A DNA stretch of 64,000 bases. Source: Tectiglobus sp965223355 (GTDB lineage: Bacteria > Pseudomonadota > Alphaproteobacteria > Rhizobiales > Hyphomicrobiaceae). Made by a program: the position numbers and the translations under genes. The first letter of the stretch is position 1, and the number at the start of each line of letters is the position of its first letter. Of this stretch, positions 34,150 through 42,341 are shown one piece after another. Below the pieces are notes generated by a model that saw only the letters and a list, made by a program, of their open reading frames with translations, searched no databases and was not told the DNA's origin. The stretch covers positions 1,178,001 through 1,242,000 of the forward strand of contig CBDCWE010000003.1 in the NCBI GenBank assembly GCA_965223355.1, in the 5' to 3' direction.

Positions 34150-34361
34150 GGCGCGTGCCGCGCTTATGGTGCATGGACCATAAGCGGTGCGCAACGCAGC
34201 CGGCGCACAACAGCACCCGGCCCTGCGGATCGGCTTGAGGCGCCATTATAGCATGTCAGAGTTGGCGGGAACCATCCCGCTCGCCGCCCCGGCCACCGCG
34301 CCTTGGCACAGACCAAATCTGAGTGTCTGAAAACGCTTTCTTTGGTGGTCGAGACCACTAG
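34150..34361. repeat. R3 module and truncated R2 right end
   Basis: 34150-34240 (CATAAGCGGTGCGCAACGCA ... GGCCCTGCGGATCGGCTTGA) matches an inverted copy at 50440-50520. 34290-34361 matches the right third of the long R2 element (CGCGCCTTGGCACAGACCAA onward) and ends GAGACCACTAG. The final CTAG is also the first CTAG of the next R1 copy. No gene is supported in 34048-34492. Confidence 0.65.
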
Positions 34362-34496
34362 ATCATCGTGCTTTAAGTTGGAACCGCTATTGCGGTTCCA
34401 ACTTAAAGCACAAAGATGATCGCCACTTTAGAGGCGGGCAACTTTCTGCCTTTATTCGGGATCGTTCCGATTCCGAATAAAGGCAGGTTGCTCTAG
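34358..34496. repeat. R1 palindromic element, full copy
   Basis: 139-bp complete copy bounded by perfect CTAG on both sides, with two full hairpins. It shares its left CTAG with the R2 remnant, and its right CTAG provides the TAG stop codon of the leftward crotonase gene. Confidence 0.92.
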
Positions 34497-35350
34497 GTCG
34501 GCTTGTTGATCGGGCGGTTGTTGGTCCAGTCGAAGGTCCCGAGATCGCGCTCGCGGACCGCTTGTTTCCAGCCTTTCTGTTGCGCGCGGTCCTTGAAGTT
34601 CAGCCCTTCCGGTGAATGGCGGGTGATACCGTCGAACACCGTCGCGATCAGCTGGGTGCTTCTCAGCCCCATGTTTTCGGCGGCCTGGTTGATCATCAGC
34701 TTCTGCATCATAAGCTGGTTGAGCGGCACGCCGGCAATACGTTCCGCCAGGGCCTCGACCTCAACGTCAAGCTCGGCGTCGGGGACCGCCCGGTGGATCA
34801 AGCCTATTTTTTCCGCCTCACGCCCGTCGATCTTGTCGCCGGTAAAGAGCATGCGCTTGGCGCCCTCCAGACCAAGGCGATAGACCCACATCGCAGTTGT
34901 CGGACAACCCCAAACCCGGGCCGGCATGTAGCCGATCTGGGCGGTCTCAGCCATCATCACCAGATCGCAACACAACGCGATGTCCGATCCGCCGGCGACG
35001 GCAAACCCGTGGACCTTGCATATCACCGGTCGGTAACTGCGCCACAGCGACATGAAGTGCTCGGTGTTGGCCATCATGAACTGATAGTCTTTCATCGGGT
35101 CCCAGGGCATGTCCTGGGTAACGGTGTTGGCGCCGGCGGATTGTGCGTAGGCGGCAAGATCATAGCCAGCACAAAATGCGCGACCAGCGCCGGACAGAAC
35201 GATGACGTGCACATTGTGATCGGCATTTGCTTCGGCGACGCAGGCTGCAAGCTCGGCTGGAACATCATCGTCGATGGCGTTTAGGACGTCCGGCCGGTTG
35301 AGCGTGATGCGGGCGATGCGGCCGTCCTTGTCGTAGATGACTTTTGTCAT
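34493..35350 (-). CDS. Enoyl-CoA hydratase/isomerase family protein (crotonase)
   Basis: Cytosolic crotonase-fold enzyme acting on an acyl-CoA. Oxyanion-hole segments are visible: ALNAIDD-type N-terminus (RPDVLNAIDDDVPAELAACV), SGAGRAFCAGYDLAAYA, then VICKVHGFAVAGGSDIALCC. The second active region is MPARVWGCPTTAMWVYRLG, where canonical catalytic Glu residues are not evident, so hydratase, isomerase or hydrolase chemistry is open. Length of 285 aa is normal. The start ATG 35350 is preceded by an array of GAGGAA repeats. The stop codon lies inside an R1 boundary. It follows a second crotonase gene in the same direction. Confidence 0.85.
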   Translation of the reverse strand: MTKVIYDKDGRIARITLNRPDVLNAIDDDVPAELAACVAEANADHNVHVIVLSGAGRAFCAGYDLAAYAQSAGANTVTQDMPWDPMKDYQFMMANTEHFMSLWRSYRPVICKVHGFAVAGGSDIALCCDLVMMAETAQIGYMPARVWGCPTTAMWVYRLGLEGAKRMLFTGDKIDGREAEKIGLIHRAVPDAELDVEVEALAERIAGVPLNQLMMQKLMINQAAENMGLRSTQLIATVFDGITRHSPEGLNFKDRAQQKGWKQAVRERDLGTFDWTNNRPINKPT

Positions 35351-35356
35351 GGTGAA

Positions 35357-35440
35357 CCTCTTCCTCTTCCTCTTCCTCTTCCTCTTCCTCTTCCTCTTCC
35401 TCTTCCTCTTCCTCTTCCTCTTCCTCTTCCTTTTCCTCTT
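35357..35440 (-). repeat. Hexanucleotide microsatellite forming a Shine-Dalgarno-like array
   Basis: Fourteen tandem copies of CCTCTT on the plus strand (one variant, CCTTTT), i.e. repeated AAGAGG on the coding strand of the downstream crotonase. The last unit sits six bases before its ATG, in ideal Shine-Dalgarno position. The tract fills nearly the whole gap between the two crotonase genes. Copy-number slippage would change spacing and the number of anti-SD sites without affecting a reading frame. Confidence 0.9.
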
Positions 35441-35455
35441 GCCTGTGCTTTGCCA

Positions 35456-36241
35456 TCAGTCCTTGAACGATCCACCGCGTCCGGCGCCGGAGGAAAAACG
35501 CGCCGCGCCCGCGCGGCCCTCAGCTTCAACAGCGCTAATGCCGTGGGCGAACTCGGCCCGGATCGCGTGATCGAACGGCAGTTCCCACTGCCGGTAGACG
35601 GAGGCGCGGTCGAGGTTCATGCACAGTTGCGGAAAGTTGCACAGATCATGGGCCAGGGCTTGCGCGGCGGTGCGCGCTTCACCGACCGCCACAACGCGAT
35701 TGGCGAGCCCCATTCTCAGGGCCTCGTCCGCTGCGACCGGGCGCCCGGTGAGGATCATGTCGAGGGCATGGCTCTGGCCAATCAGACGGGGCAGGCGGAC
35801 GGTGCCGCCGTCAATCAAGGGCACCCCCCAACGTCGGCAATAGACCCCGAAGATCGCAGTTTCTTCCGCGACCCGCAGATCGCACCAGACCGCCAGTTCC
35901 AGCCCGCCGGCGACGGCGTGGCCGGCAACGGCTGCAATGACCGGCTTGGACAAGTTCAACCGTGACGGCCCCATCGGTCCGTCACCGGTCAGACGATACC
36001 GCTGGCGCCGTTCGCCACTTGCGATCGCCTTGAGGTCGGCGCCCGCGCAGAAGCCACCGCCGGCGCCCCACAGCACCGCAACCTTCTGCTCCGGATCGGC
36101 CTCGAACGCACGAAAGGCGTCGGCCAGGCCCTCGGCGGTTTCATTGTCGACGGCATTGCGGACTTCGGGCCGGTTGATGATGACCGTCGTCACCGGACCC
36201 TGCCGTTCAACCAGAACTTTCGCATCGCCCATGCGTGGCAC
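35456..36241 (-). CDS. Enoyl-CoA hydratase/isomerase family protein (crotonase)
   Basis: Second crotonase in the pair. Motifs: RPEVRNAVDNETAEGLADAF, LWGAGGGFCAGADLKAIASG (oxyanion hole), PVIAAVAGHAVAGGLELAVW and VYCRRWGVPLIDGGTVRLPR, the last typical of a subgroup annotated simply as enoyl-CoA hydratase. Length of 261 aa is standard. It is upstream of the other crotonase gene, separated by the hexanucleotide tract, so both likely share a transcript. The pathway could be fatty acid, amino acid or aromatic acid degradation; pcaHG lies divergently just upstream. Confidence 0.88.
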   Translation of the reverse strand: MPRMGDAKVLVERQGPVTTVIINRPEVRNAVDNETAEGLADAFRAFEADPEQKVAVLWGAGGGFCAGADLKAIASGERRQRYRLTGDGPMGPSRLNLSKPVIAAVAGHAVAGGLELAVWCDLRVAEETAIFGVYCRRWGVPLIDGGTVRLPRLIGQSHALDMILTGRPVAADEALRMGLANRVVAVGEARTAAQALAHDLCNFPQLCMNLDRASVYRQWELPFDHAIRAEFAHGISAVEAEGRAGAARFSSGAGRGGSFKD

Positions 36242-36389
36242 TCCTTCAGATTGGATTTCGTTATTTTTGTGTGTGTGAATGGGCGAGTTTGCGAGGGATC
36301 AATGCCGCAGACAAGTCATGGCGCTCAGGCTTTGCGCCGCGCCCTGTTCGGCCTATGGTTTCGGAGTGATCACTCCCGGGAGATGTCAA

Positions 36390-37091
36390 ATGAGCCAGAT
36401 ACTCAAGCCGCGTGACTGGCAATCCCATCCGCCGTACCTGTCGCCGGATTACAAGTCCACGACGCTGCGCGCACCCAGCAAACCGCTGTTGCCGCTGGCC
36501 GCGGCGTTGTCGGAACTGACGGGCCCCGTTTACGGCCATGAAGTGGTTGGCGAACGCGATGCGGATCTCACACGCAACGGCATCACGGATGGCCCGCCGC
36601 AGGGTGAGCGGATCATTGTCGAGGGCAGGGTCCTGGATGAAGATGGCCGCCCCCAGCCCAACACGCTGATCGAAATTTGGCAGGCCAACGCTGCCGGTCG
36701 CTATATCCACACGGCAGACACGCACGATGCACCGATCGATCCCAACTTCTTTGGTGGCGGGCGGTGTGTCACCGATGACGGCGGCCGCTATCGGTTTGTG
36801 TCGGTCAAACCCGGTGCTTATCCATGGGCCAATCACGCCAATGCGTGGCGGCCCAATCACATTCACTTTTCGCTGTTCGGGCCGAGTTTCGCGACCCGGC
36901 TGATCACGCAAATGTACTTTCCCGGCGATCCGCTCCTAGACTTCGACCCGATCTTCCTGGCGACGCCGGCGGGCGCGCGCGATCGTCTGGTCAGCCGCTT
37001 CTCGCTCGACATCACGGAGGCGGGTTTTGCGCTCGGCTACGCGTTCGACATCGTCCTGCGCGGGCGCGATGAGACGCCTATGGAGGCTTGA
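36390..37091 (+). CDS. pcaH: Protocatechuate 3,4-dioxygenase beta subunit
   Basis: Non-haem Fe(III) intradiol dioxygenase subunit that opens protocatechuate to beta-carboxy-muconate. Counting from the iron-site Tyr of GAYPW, the other ligands are all present: Tyr 39 residues earlier in GRYIH, and the two His of RPNHIHFSLFG at +13 and +15; the Arg at +10 is also kept. IIVEGRVLDEDGRPQPNTLI and IEIWQANAAGRY are standard. The start ATG 36390 has GGGAG upstream; earlier codons are not conserved. Length about 233 aa. It is followed 3 bp later by pcaG. Confidence 0.95.
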   Translation: MSQILKPRDWQSHPPYLSPDYKSTTLRAPSKPLLPLAAALSELTGPVYGHEVVGERDADLTRNGITDGPPQGERIIVEGRVLDEDGRPQPNTLIEIWQANAAGRYIHTADTHDAPIDPNFFGGGRCVTDDGGRYRFVSVKPGAYPWANHANAWRPNHIHFSLFGPSFATRLITQMYFPGDPLLDFDPIFLATPAGARDRLVSRFSLDITEAGFALGYAFDIVLRGRDETPMEA

Positions 37092-37094
37092 ACC

Positions 37095-37691
37095 ATGTCC
37101 GGTAAGCAAACCCCTTCGCAGACCGTCGGGCCGTTCTTCGCCTACGGGTTGACCTCGGAGCAATACGGCTATCAACTGGATCAGATTGCCACTGGTGATC
37201 TGCTGTCATCGTCGCCGGGCGTCGATGGCAACCGCATCCGCATTGTCGGACAGGTGCTCGACGGTGCCGGCGATCCGGTGCCGGACGCGATGGTCGAGAT
37301 CTGGCAGGCCGATGGGAGCGGCCGGTATGCCCACCCGGCCGATCAACGCGGCGTCAACACCGGTTTCAAGGGTTTCGGGCGGATGGGCACCGGCACCGAC
37401 CCTGACAATCGGTTTGTCTTTGACACCATCAAGCCGGGTTCGGTTGATGGCGCCCAGGCGCCGCACATCAACGTGATCGTTTTTGCGCGCGGAATGCTGT
37501 CACACGCGTTCACTCGGATCTATTTCGCCGACGAGGCCGAAATCAACGCGCGCGATCCGGTGCTTGGCGCCGTCCCCGAAGACCGACGGCAAACGCTGAT
37601 AGCGGCGCCGACCGACGTCGACGGGCGGCCGACCTACCGCTTCGACATTCGCCTGCAGGGCGCAGAGGAAACCGTGTTCTTCGACGTTTGA
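37095..37691 (+). CDS. pcaG: Protocatechuate 3,4-dioxygenase alpha subunit
   Basis: Alpha subunit of the PcaHG dioxygenase; it shares the intradiol fold but does not bind iron itself. SGKQTPSQTVGPFFAYGLT is the canonical start, with IRIVGQVLDGAGDPVPDAMV, EIWQADGSGRYAHP and APHINVIVFARGMLSHAFTR. The His of APHIN sits where the beta subunit has its ligand pair. Length of 198 aa is normal. It is translationally close to pcaH (3 bp). The rest of the beta-ketoadipate pathway (pcaBCDQ) is not in this window. Confidence 0.95.
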   Translation: MSGKQTPSQTVGPFFAYGLTSEQYGYQLDQIATGDLLSSSPGVDGNRIRIVGQVLDGAGDPVPDAMVEIWQADGSGRYAHPADQRGVNTGFKGFGRMGTGTDPDNRFVFDTIKPGSVDGAQAPHINVIVFARGMLSHAFTRIYFADEAEINARDPVLGAVPEDRRQTLIAAPTDVDGRPTYRFDIRLQGAEETVFFDV

Positions 37692-37698
37692 GGCAACA

Positions 37699-38304
37699 TC
37701 AGGGCTGGCCGCAGAGCGAGACCAGGAAATCGATCAGCTGTTCGGCACCGGCTTCGGCTGTGGCGGTGTTTTGAATGATCAGCTGCGCCTGGGATTCGAC
37801 CAAGGCGTTGAGGTCTCTCGTGGTGCGCGATGCCGGTCCCACATCGCGCCCACGTGCCTTGATACGCGCTGCAAGAACATCATCCGGCGCGGTCACCAGG
37901 ACGGTTGCAACGCGGCCATAACGACGCCGGGCGTCTTCGACAATCGTGCGCGAAACGTTGCAGACCACAATGCGCCCGTCCGCCACCGCTTGGGCCCAGC
38001 GCCGCGCGACACCGTAGCTGAGACCGTGGGCCGACCACGACAGAGCAAAGGTGCCGGCCTTTTCGAGGTCGGAAAACTGCGCCGGCGTTACGGTGTCGTG
38101 GTCCTCGAAGGCGTTTTTTGCGCGGGTGACGATGCGGCGCGCGAACTGGATCTTGGGCTGGCCGGCCAGCGCGTTGCGGGCCAGATTGATCAAGGTGTCT
38201 TTTCCGACCCCGGAAGGCCCGACCACCAACACCCATTGGCCACCCATCGCATCGCGAGCGGCAGCGGTGTCCGGGGGCGCACTCGATAGCGTGTCAGAGG
38301 ACAC
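37699..38304 (-). CDS. phnN: Ribose 1,5-bisphosphate phosphokinase
   Basis: Guanylate-kinase-fold enzyme that phosphorylates ribose 1,5-bisphosphate to PRPP in the C-P lyase pathway. The P-loop is WVLVVGPSGVGKDTLINLAR. The region RRIVTRAKNAFEDHDTVTPA and FALSWSAHGLSYGV, then VVCNVSRTIVEDARRRY, are typical PhnN signatures. I place the start at GTG 38304, which overlaps phnM by 11 bp; the longer frame upstream only reads through phnM in another frame. Length about 201 aa. It is the distal gene of a phnM-phnN pair with no other phn genes here. Confidence 0.92.
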   Translation of the reverse strand: MSSDTLSSAPPDTAAARDAMGGQWVLVVGPSGVGKDTLINLARNALAGQPKIQFARRIVTRAKNAFEDHDTVTPAQFSDLEKAGTFALSWSAHGLSYGVARRWAQAVADGRIVVCNVSRTIVEDARRRYGRVATVLVTAPDDVLAARIKARGRDVGPASRTTRDLNALVESQAQLIIQNTATAEAGAEQLIDFLVSLCGQP

Positions 38305-39445
38305 GGCGACCCTCCCGCCAGACGGTGCGCACAACCGGTGTATCGCTTTCGCGCACGTGTACGAGATCGGCGCGCTTGCCGACGGCAATTTCGCCGCGAT
38401 CGTGCATGGCGACGGCTTTGGCCGGGGTCGACGTGATGGTCGCAATAGCCTCGGGCAGTTCGATCTCGGGTGCGAATTCGGGCAGTTTGAATGCCGCCAT
38501 GATCAAGCTCGCCGGAATGTAGTCGGATGAGAAAATGTCGAGCAAGCCAAGCATGGCCAGTTCACTGGCAGCCACATTGCCGGAATGCGATCCGCCGCGG
38601 ATCAGGTTTGGGGCGCCCATGACGACGGCAATACCCTTGTTGTGAGACGCCTGCGCTGCCTCGATGGTCGTCGGAAACTCGGCAATCGCAACGTCGGCTT
38701 CGACGCTTTCGGCGACATGTTCCTCGGTGGTATCGTCGTGACTGGCGAGCGGGATATCGTTGGCCTTGGCAATCGCAATCAGCTGCGCGCGGTGCGCCAG
38801 CGCATAGCGATCGTGCATGCGATAGCGCTTCTGGAAGTACTCGTGCAGCTCCGCCTCGCTCATCTGCATCTTGCCTTGATAGTAAGCGCGGAGCTTGTCG
38901 AGATCGCGGAACTGGCGCTGGCCGGGTGTGTGATCCATAAGCGACATGATGCCAACGGGGTGGCTTTCGAGGAACCCCGTTGCCGCATCGATGACGTCCG
39001 GCGAACAGATCTCGCAACGCAGATGCGTATGGTGTTCGGCACGAAGGTTATCGCGCTCGGCCTCTGTCGCGAGGGTGTCGGCAATGGCGATGGCGCGGGC
39101 GCCGCCGCGGGCGCGGGCGCTGCGGTCCGTGCCGATCCGCAAGCAGTCGAACACCGTGGTAATCCCGGCAGCGGTTATCTGCGCATCATAGGCAATGACG
39201 GCAGAGGTCGGATGCCAATCGACATGCGGGCGCGGTTCGATGTGCGTTTCAAGATGATCGGTGTGCAATTCCACAAGGCCCGGCATCAGAATGTCGCCGG
39301 CCAATGATGTGCCGCGCTCCGGCGCACGGCCTTCGCCGATCTCGGCGATCCGGCCATCCGCGATTGCCACCCAGCCGTTGTCGATAACGCGGTCGGCGAG
39401 AACAACGCGGGCTTCGCTCAGAATGCTCGATACTGTTTCTGTCAT
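38294..39445 (-). CDS. phnM: alpha-D-ribose 1-methylphosphonate 5-triphosphate diphosphatase
   Basis: Amidohydrolase-superfamily enzyme releasing pyrophosphate from the C-P lyase intermediate. The metal-binding motif LVELHTDHLETHIEPRPHVD is the PhnM hallmark, with IMSLMDHTPGQRQFRDLDKL and LASHDDTTEEHVAES also highly characteristic. Length of 383 aa is normal. Overlaps phnN. The core lyase genes phnGHIJKL are absent from the window, so the pair works with genes elsewhere or is a remnant. Confidence 0.95.
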   Translation of the reverse strand: MTETVSSILSEARVVLADRVIDNGWVAIADGRIAEIGEGRAPERGTSLAGDILMPGLVELHTDHLETHIEPRPHVDWHPTSAVIAYDAQITAAGITTVFDCLRIGTDRSARARGGARAIAIADTLATEAERDNLRAEHHTHLRCEICSPDVIDAATGFLESHPVGIMSLMDHTPGQRQFRDLDKLRAYYQGKMQMSEAELHEYFQKRYRMHDRYALAHRAQLIAIAKANDIPLASHDDTTEEHVAESVEADVAIAEFPTTIEAAQASHNKGIAVVMGAPNLIRGGSHSGNVAASELAMLGLLDIFSSDYIPASLIMAAFKLPEFAPEIELPEAIATITSTPAKAVAMHDRGEIAVGKRADLVHVRESDTPVVRTVWREGRRVL

Positions 39446-39735
39446 CTCTGAAGTCTTCTATAACCTTTCCGACCTAACCGGAACACCCCGCGCACCCGCC
39501 CGGCCGCTCAAGCCGCCCAAGCCGATAATCTGGTCGGTTCCCAGGCGGCGGCCGGGCGCACGGGGTGGGTCCGGCGAACTCTGAAACGTCAAGCCTTGAA
39601 TATCGCCATCCTTGGTTGCCACACTGCGGCCGTCAGGGTCGGGAAAGGTCCATTGCGCCTGGGCCGCCGGCTTAACGCTCGACACCCGCCTTCGCGCGCG
39701 AGGAGGCCGGCCGAGAATTGCAAACAGTTGCAAAA
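39446..39735. other. Gene-free interval upstream of phnM
   Basis: 290 bp with no supported gene. Contains another copy of the short phrase GGTCCGGCGAACTCTGAAAC (39570-39589) shared with several other gaps. The phnM promoter should lie near 39450-39480. Confidence 0.35.
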
Positions 39736-40413
39736 TCAGTTCAGGCAGCACTTCTTGTACTTTCGGCCCGACCCGCACGGGCAGGGCGCGTTGCGGCCGG
39801 TCTTCTTGGTTTTGCTGCTGTAGGTTCTGGCGTAGACCGATTGTGGTGGATGCCAATAATCGTAAATGTGCTGCACGGCATCGGGCAGATACTCCCGAGC
39901 AGCAGCGTACACTTTTTGCGCGTCCATACCGGAGTTCTCAATCTCTTGGCGAATTCTTGGGTCGCTGCCAAACAGCACGATCGGCAGCATAGCTGCGCGG
40001 CCTTGTTCGCTCTTCAAGATTGGTGCCCAGGCATCGCCACGCAATCCGATACCGACGCGAAAGCCATCCGCCCAATCATCGACGACCTGACATCCTGCCT
40101 CATCCTCCCAAAGAAATGGTTCGTAGGCGCGGTCCTCGTTGGCAAGACTTGTGCTGATCCTGTTGTAATCGAGCACCAGCATATTCATCGCCATTTGCCC
40201 GTACTCGAAACTTTCTGCTCCGGTCAGGTCGATGATCTTGGGCATCCACTCACTTGGCCGAATGACTTCGGGGCCAACGCAGACGGCCGCCATAATGCCG
40301 TCGGCATAGGACATGTGCTGAAGCCCTTCCTGGATGCTTTTGTTCGTGCCCAGGGTCCGTTTGATGTCGTCAGCCAGCGCTTGCGGATGCCTGAGCAGCT
40401 CAGAAACGTTCAT
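39736..40413 (-). CDS. UPF0149/YecA-family protein with C-terminal SEC-C zinc motif
   Basis: Cytosolic protein of the YecA-like family. The N-terminal domain shows SYADGIMAAVCVGPEVIRPS, EWMPKIIDLTG and DWADGFRVGIGLRGDAW. The C-terminus carries a complete SEC-C motif, RNAPCPCGSGRKYKKCC, as found at the end of SecA, where it binds zinc and SecB or ribosomes. I chose ATG 40413 (MNVSELLRHP); longer upstream frames are not conserved. Length about 225 aa. YecA is reported to be a ribosome/SecA-pathway-associated protein in E. coli; the role here is inferred. Confidence 0.88.
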   Translation of the reverse strand: MNVSELLRHPQALADDIKRTLGTNKSIQEGLQHMSYADGIMAAVCVGPEVIRPSEWMPKIIDLTGAESFEYGQMAMNMLVLDYNRISTSLANEDRAYEPFLWEDEAGCQVVDDWADGFRVGIGLRGDAWAPILKSEQGRAAMLPIVLFGSDPRIRQEIENSGMDAQKVYAAAREYLPDAVQHIYDYWHPPQSVYARTYSSKTKKTGRNAPCPCGSGRKYKKCCLN

Positions 40414-40565
40414 TGGGGACCTCCTCACCGAATCACGTGCATTTGACAGTGAGCTTACAGAGTCTGGTGCTTTGCCAAAGTTGCAAGCAGCTGTGGGTGA
40501 GGGCCGTCCACTGGTTTTGCAGAAGTCGGCAATGCGGAGGGCGGCGTTGGCACCCGGTGCGCGCA

Positions 40566-40751
40566 TCACGTCCGCTGTAACTCGCGGCCAATGAAAATGC
40601 GGGCCGGGACGAGGCGGCATTTCGAAGATTGCCCGTCCCACATGCCGCCGTTGTGATGGCATGCATCGACCATGGTCCAGCGATGGTTCTGCCACAACAG
40701 TAGGGCCATCAAAACGGCGGTCACGAGTCCTGCAACAACGAGTCGGTGCAT
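40566..40751 (-). CDS. Small membrane-anchored protein with two cysteines
   Basis: 61-residue product with one N-terminal hydrophobic helix (LVVAGLVTAVLMALLLW), then a periplasmic-type tail with VDACHHNGGMWDGQSSKC, two Cys likely forming a disulfide around a G-G-x-W-D turn. This C-x(n)-GGxWD-x(n)-C layout is common among small uncharacterised alphaproteobacterial proteins. No clear Shine-Dalgarno site. It sits between the YecA-like and P1 peptidase genes in the same direction. Confidence 0.55.
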   Translation of the reverse strand: MHRLVVAGLVTAVLMALLLWQNHRWTMVDACHHNGGMWDGQSSKCRLVPARIFIGRELQRT

Positions 40752-40820
40752 GGTTCAGGCCTAGACACAGAAACTCGCGCCGTCGTCGTGGTCGTTGGCA
40801 GCGGCGGCGGCGGAGAGCCA

Positions 40821-41828
40821 TTATTCGTCGTCAATATGTACATCGCAATAGGCCGGCGGGCCAGTGTAGGCGGGCGTCGGGATCTGTGCAGCGTAAACGC
40901 CGCGGGCGATGGCCCGTGCCAGGCAATCGGCTGCGAGCGCGCCGAGGTCCATGAGCGAGGGCGCGTGCGCGTCGGCCGCTTTCGCCAGCGTCGACACGGC
41001 AAAGACCGTATCGCCATCCATGGGCGCGTGTGACGGCCTGACGGCGCGGGCCAAGCCGTCGTCGGCCATGGTGGCGAGCCGCAGGCATTGCGCTTTGGTC
41101 AGCACCCCGTCGGTGACGACGAGGCCGATTGTCGTTGCCGGTTGGGCAGCACCCTTGGTCCGCAATGCGATATCGCCGGCGTCAAAGGATGTCGGCAGGC
41201 CGCGGCCGCCAAACTCGCGATCAACCTCGTAGGGTGCCGCCCAGAAATGCGGGCCGTTGCCGACGGTTGCCGAGCCGACGGCATTGACAACGGCAATGGC
41301 GCCAACCCGGATACCGCCTTTAGCGATGGCGCTGGCCGACCCGAGGCCGCCTTTGAAATTGGCGGTCGTGGCGCCGTAGCCGCCGCCAACGCTGCCCAAC
41401 GCGAACGGCGCGCGGCTGGCGTTTTCGGTCGCGTTCCAGCCGAGCTGCCAATAGAGCGGATCTCGGCCCCAGTCCTTGTCGCCGCCGTTCAGCAAATCGA
41501 ACGTGATCGCCTGCGTTACCACCGGCACGATTGCCGTACCGATGGCCAAGCCACGGCCCTGCTGGCGCAAATGGGCGAGCGCGCCGCCAGCTGCATCGAG
41601 GCCGAAGATCGAGCCACCGGACAACAGAACGCCATCAACGCCCTGGATCGAATTTTCAGGACGCAGCAGGTCGCTGTCGCGCGTGCCGGGCGCGCCACCC
41701 CGGGTCGTCCCCGAGGCCGTGGTCGGTGTGTCAAAGACAATTGCCGTGACACCGGTCAGTGCGGTGTGGTCGTGGGCGTTGCCGACGCGGACGTCGGCGA
41801 TGTCGGTGATGAGGTTGTGGTCTGCCAT
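40821..41828 (-). CDS. P1 family (S58, DmpA/NylC-like) peptidase
   Basis: N-terminal-nucleophile hydrolase that self-cleaves into two chains and acts on small peptides, beta-amino-acid amides or nylon-type oligomers. The N-terminus (ITDIADVRVGNAHDHTALTG) and LLSGGSIFGLDAAGGALAHL are typical. The likely autocleavage site is before Thr in MDGDTVFAVST, equivalent to the N/D-T junction of NylC. Length of 335 aa is normal for the NylC-like branch. No transporter neighbours point to a natural substrate. Confidence 0.9.
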   Translation of the reverse strand: MADHNLITDIADVRVGNAHDHTALTGVTAIVFDTPTTASGTTRGGAPGTRDSDLLRPENSIQGVDGVLLSGGSIFGLDAAGGALAHLRQQGRGLAIGTAIVPVVTQAITFDLLNGGDKDWGRDPLYWQLGWNATENASRAPFALGSVGGGYGATTANFKGGLGSASAIAKGGIRVGAIAVVNAVGSATVGNGPHFWAAPYEVDREFGGRGLPTSFDAGDIALRTKGAAQPATTIGLVVTDGVLTKAQCLRLATMADDGLARAVRPSHAPMDGDTVFAVSTLAKAADAHAPSLMDLGALAADCLARAIARGVYAAQIPTPAYTGPPAYCDVHIDDE

Positions 41829-42140
41829 GCTCAGCCGATGCTGCTATGCGTGATCCGCTTGCTGCAGCGCAGGATGTTTTTTGCACTGCAGCTATCGGGT
41901 TGTGTCTTGCTGACGCACACGGTCGATTCCTGTGCGGAAAAGCCCATGTGAGTGTGCGGTTACCACCGGTCGGTCAAAATATTGAGTTTACACACAGGCC
42001 GAATTGCCATCCAGTGGATGTTACGGACAGTGCGTAAATTTGCACTGATTGGCGTAAACGGCCGCTAAGGCCGGTCGATTAAGTTTTGGTCGTTGGCATT
42101 CGGTTGTTTCCGGATTGCCAACGTTTCGGAGGGTGATGCA
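41829..42140. other. Gene-free divergent interval
   Basis: 312 bp between the leftward peptidase gene and a small rightward gene. No motif-bearing frame. The right half (41980-42065) is AT-richer, consistent with a promoter for the small gene. Confidence 0.35.
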
Positions 42141-42341
42141 ATGACACCAGCGCAGGCCAAGCAAGAAGTCCGTGCAATCATCGCGCAAGCCGAGCAGTCC
42201 GACGACCCGCGCTTCGGGGTCCGTTTGGTTCGCGCGCGCATCGCCGAACTCAATGCTGCCGGCGAAGACGTGCCGGACGAGCTGACCTGGATCGAGAAGC
42301 GTTTCATTGCCGACTGCATCGACGCTTCACAGGGCCGCTGA
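42141..42341 (+). CDS. Small soluble protein of unknown function
   Basis: 66-residue, charged, helical protein (MTPAQAKQEVRAIIAQAEQS, then LVRARIAELNAAGEDVPDEL). A good Shine-Dalgarno site, GGAGGG, lies seven bases before ATG 42141, which supports this start over an upstream one. No cysteine, TM segment or known motif. Unknown function. Confidence 0.65.
   Translation: MTPAQAKQEVRAIIAQAEQSDDPRFGVRLVRARIAELNAAGEDVPDELTWIEKRFIADCIDASQGR

Noticed and set aside
32574..34496. Regularly recurring hairpins as a possible CRISPR array
   Set aside because: Copies are kilobases apart with genes between, about 140 bp long and palindromic; there are no short spacers and no cas genes.
35265..35456. Open frame with about 28 consecutive glutamates
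   Set aside because: It is the hexanucleotide tract read as codons and overlaps the crotonase start in another frame; no independent evidence of a gene.
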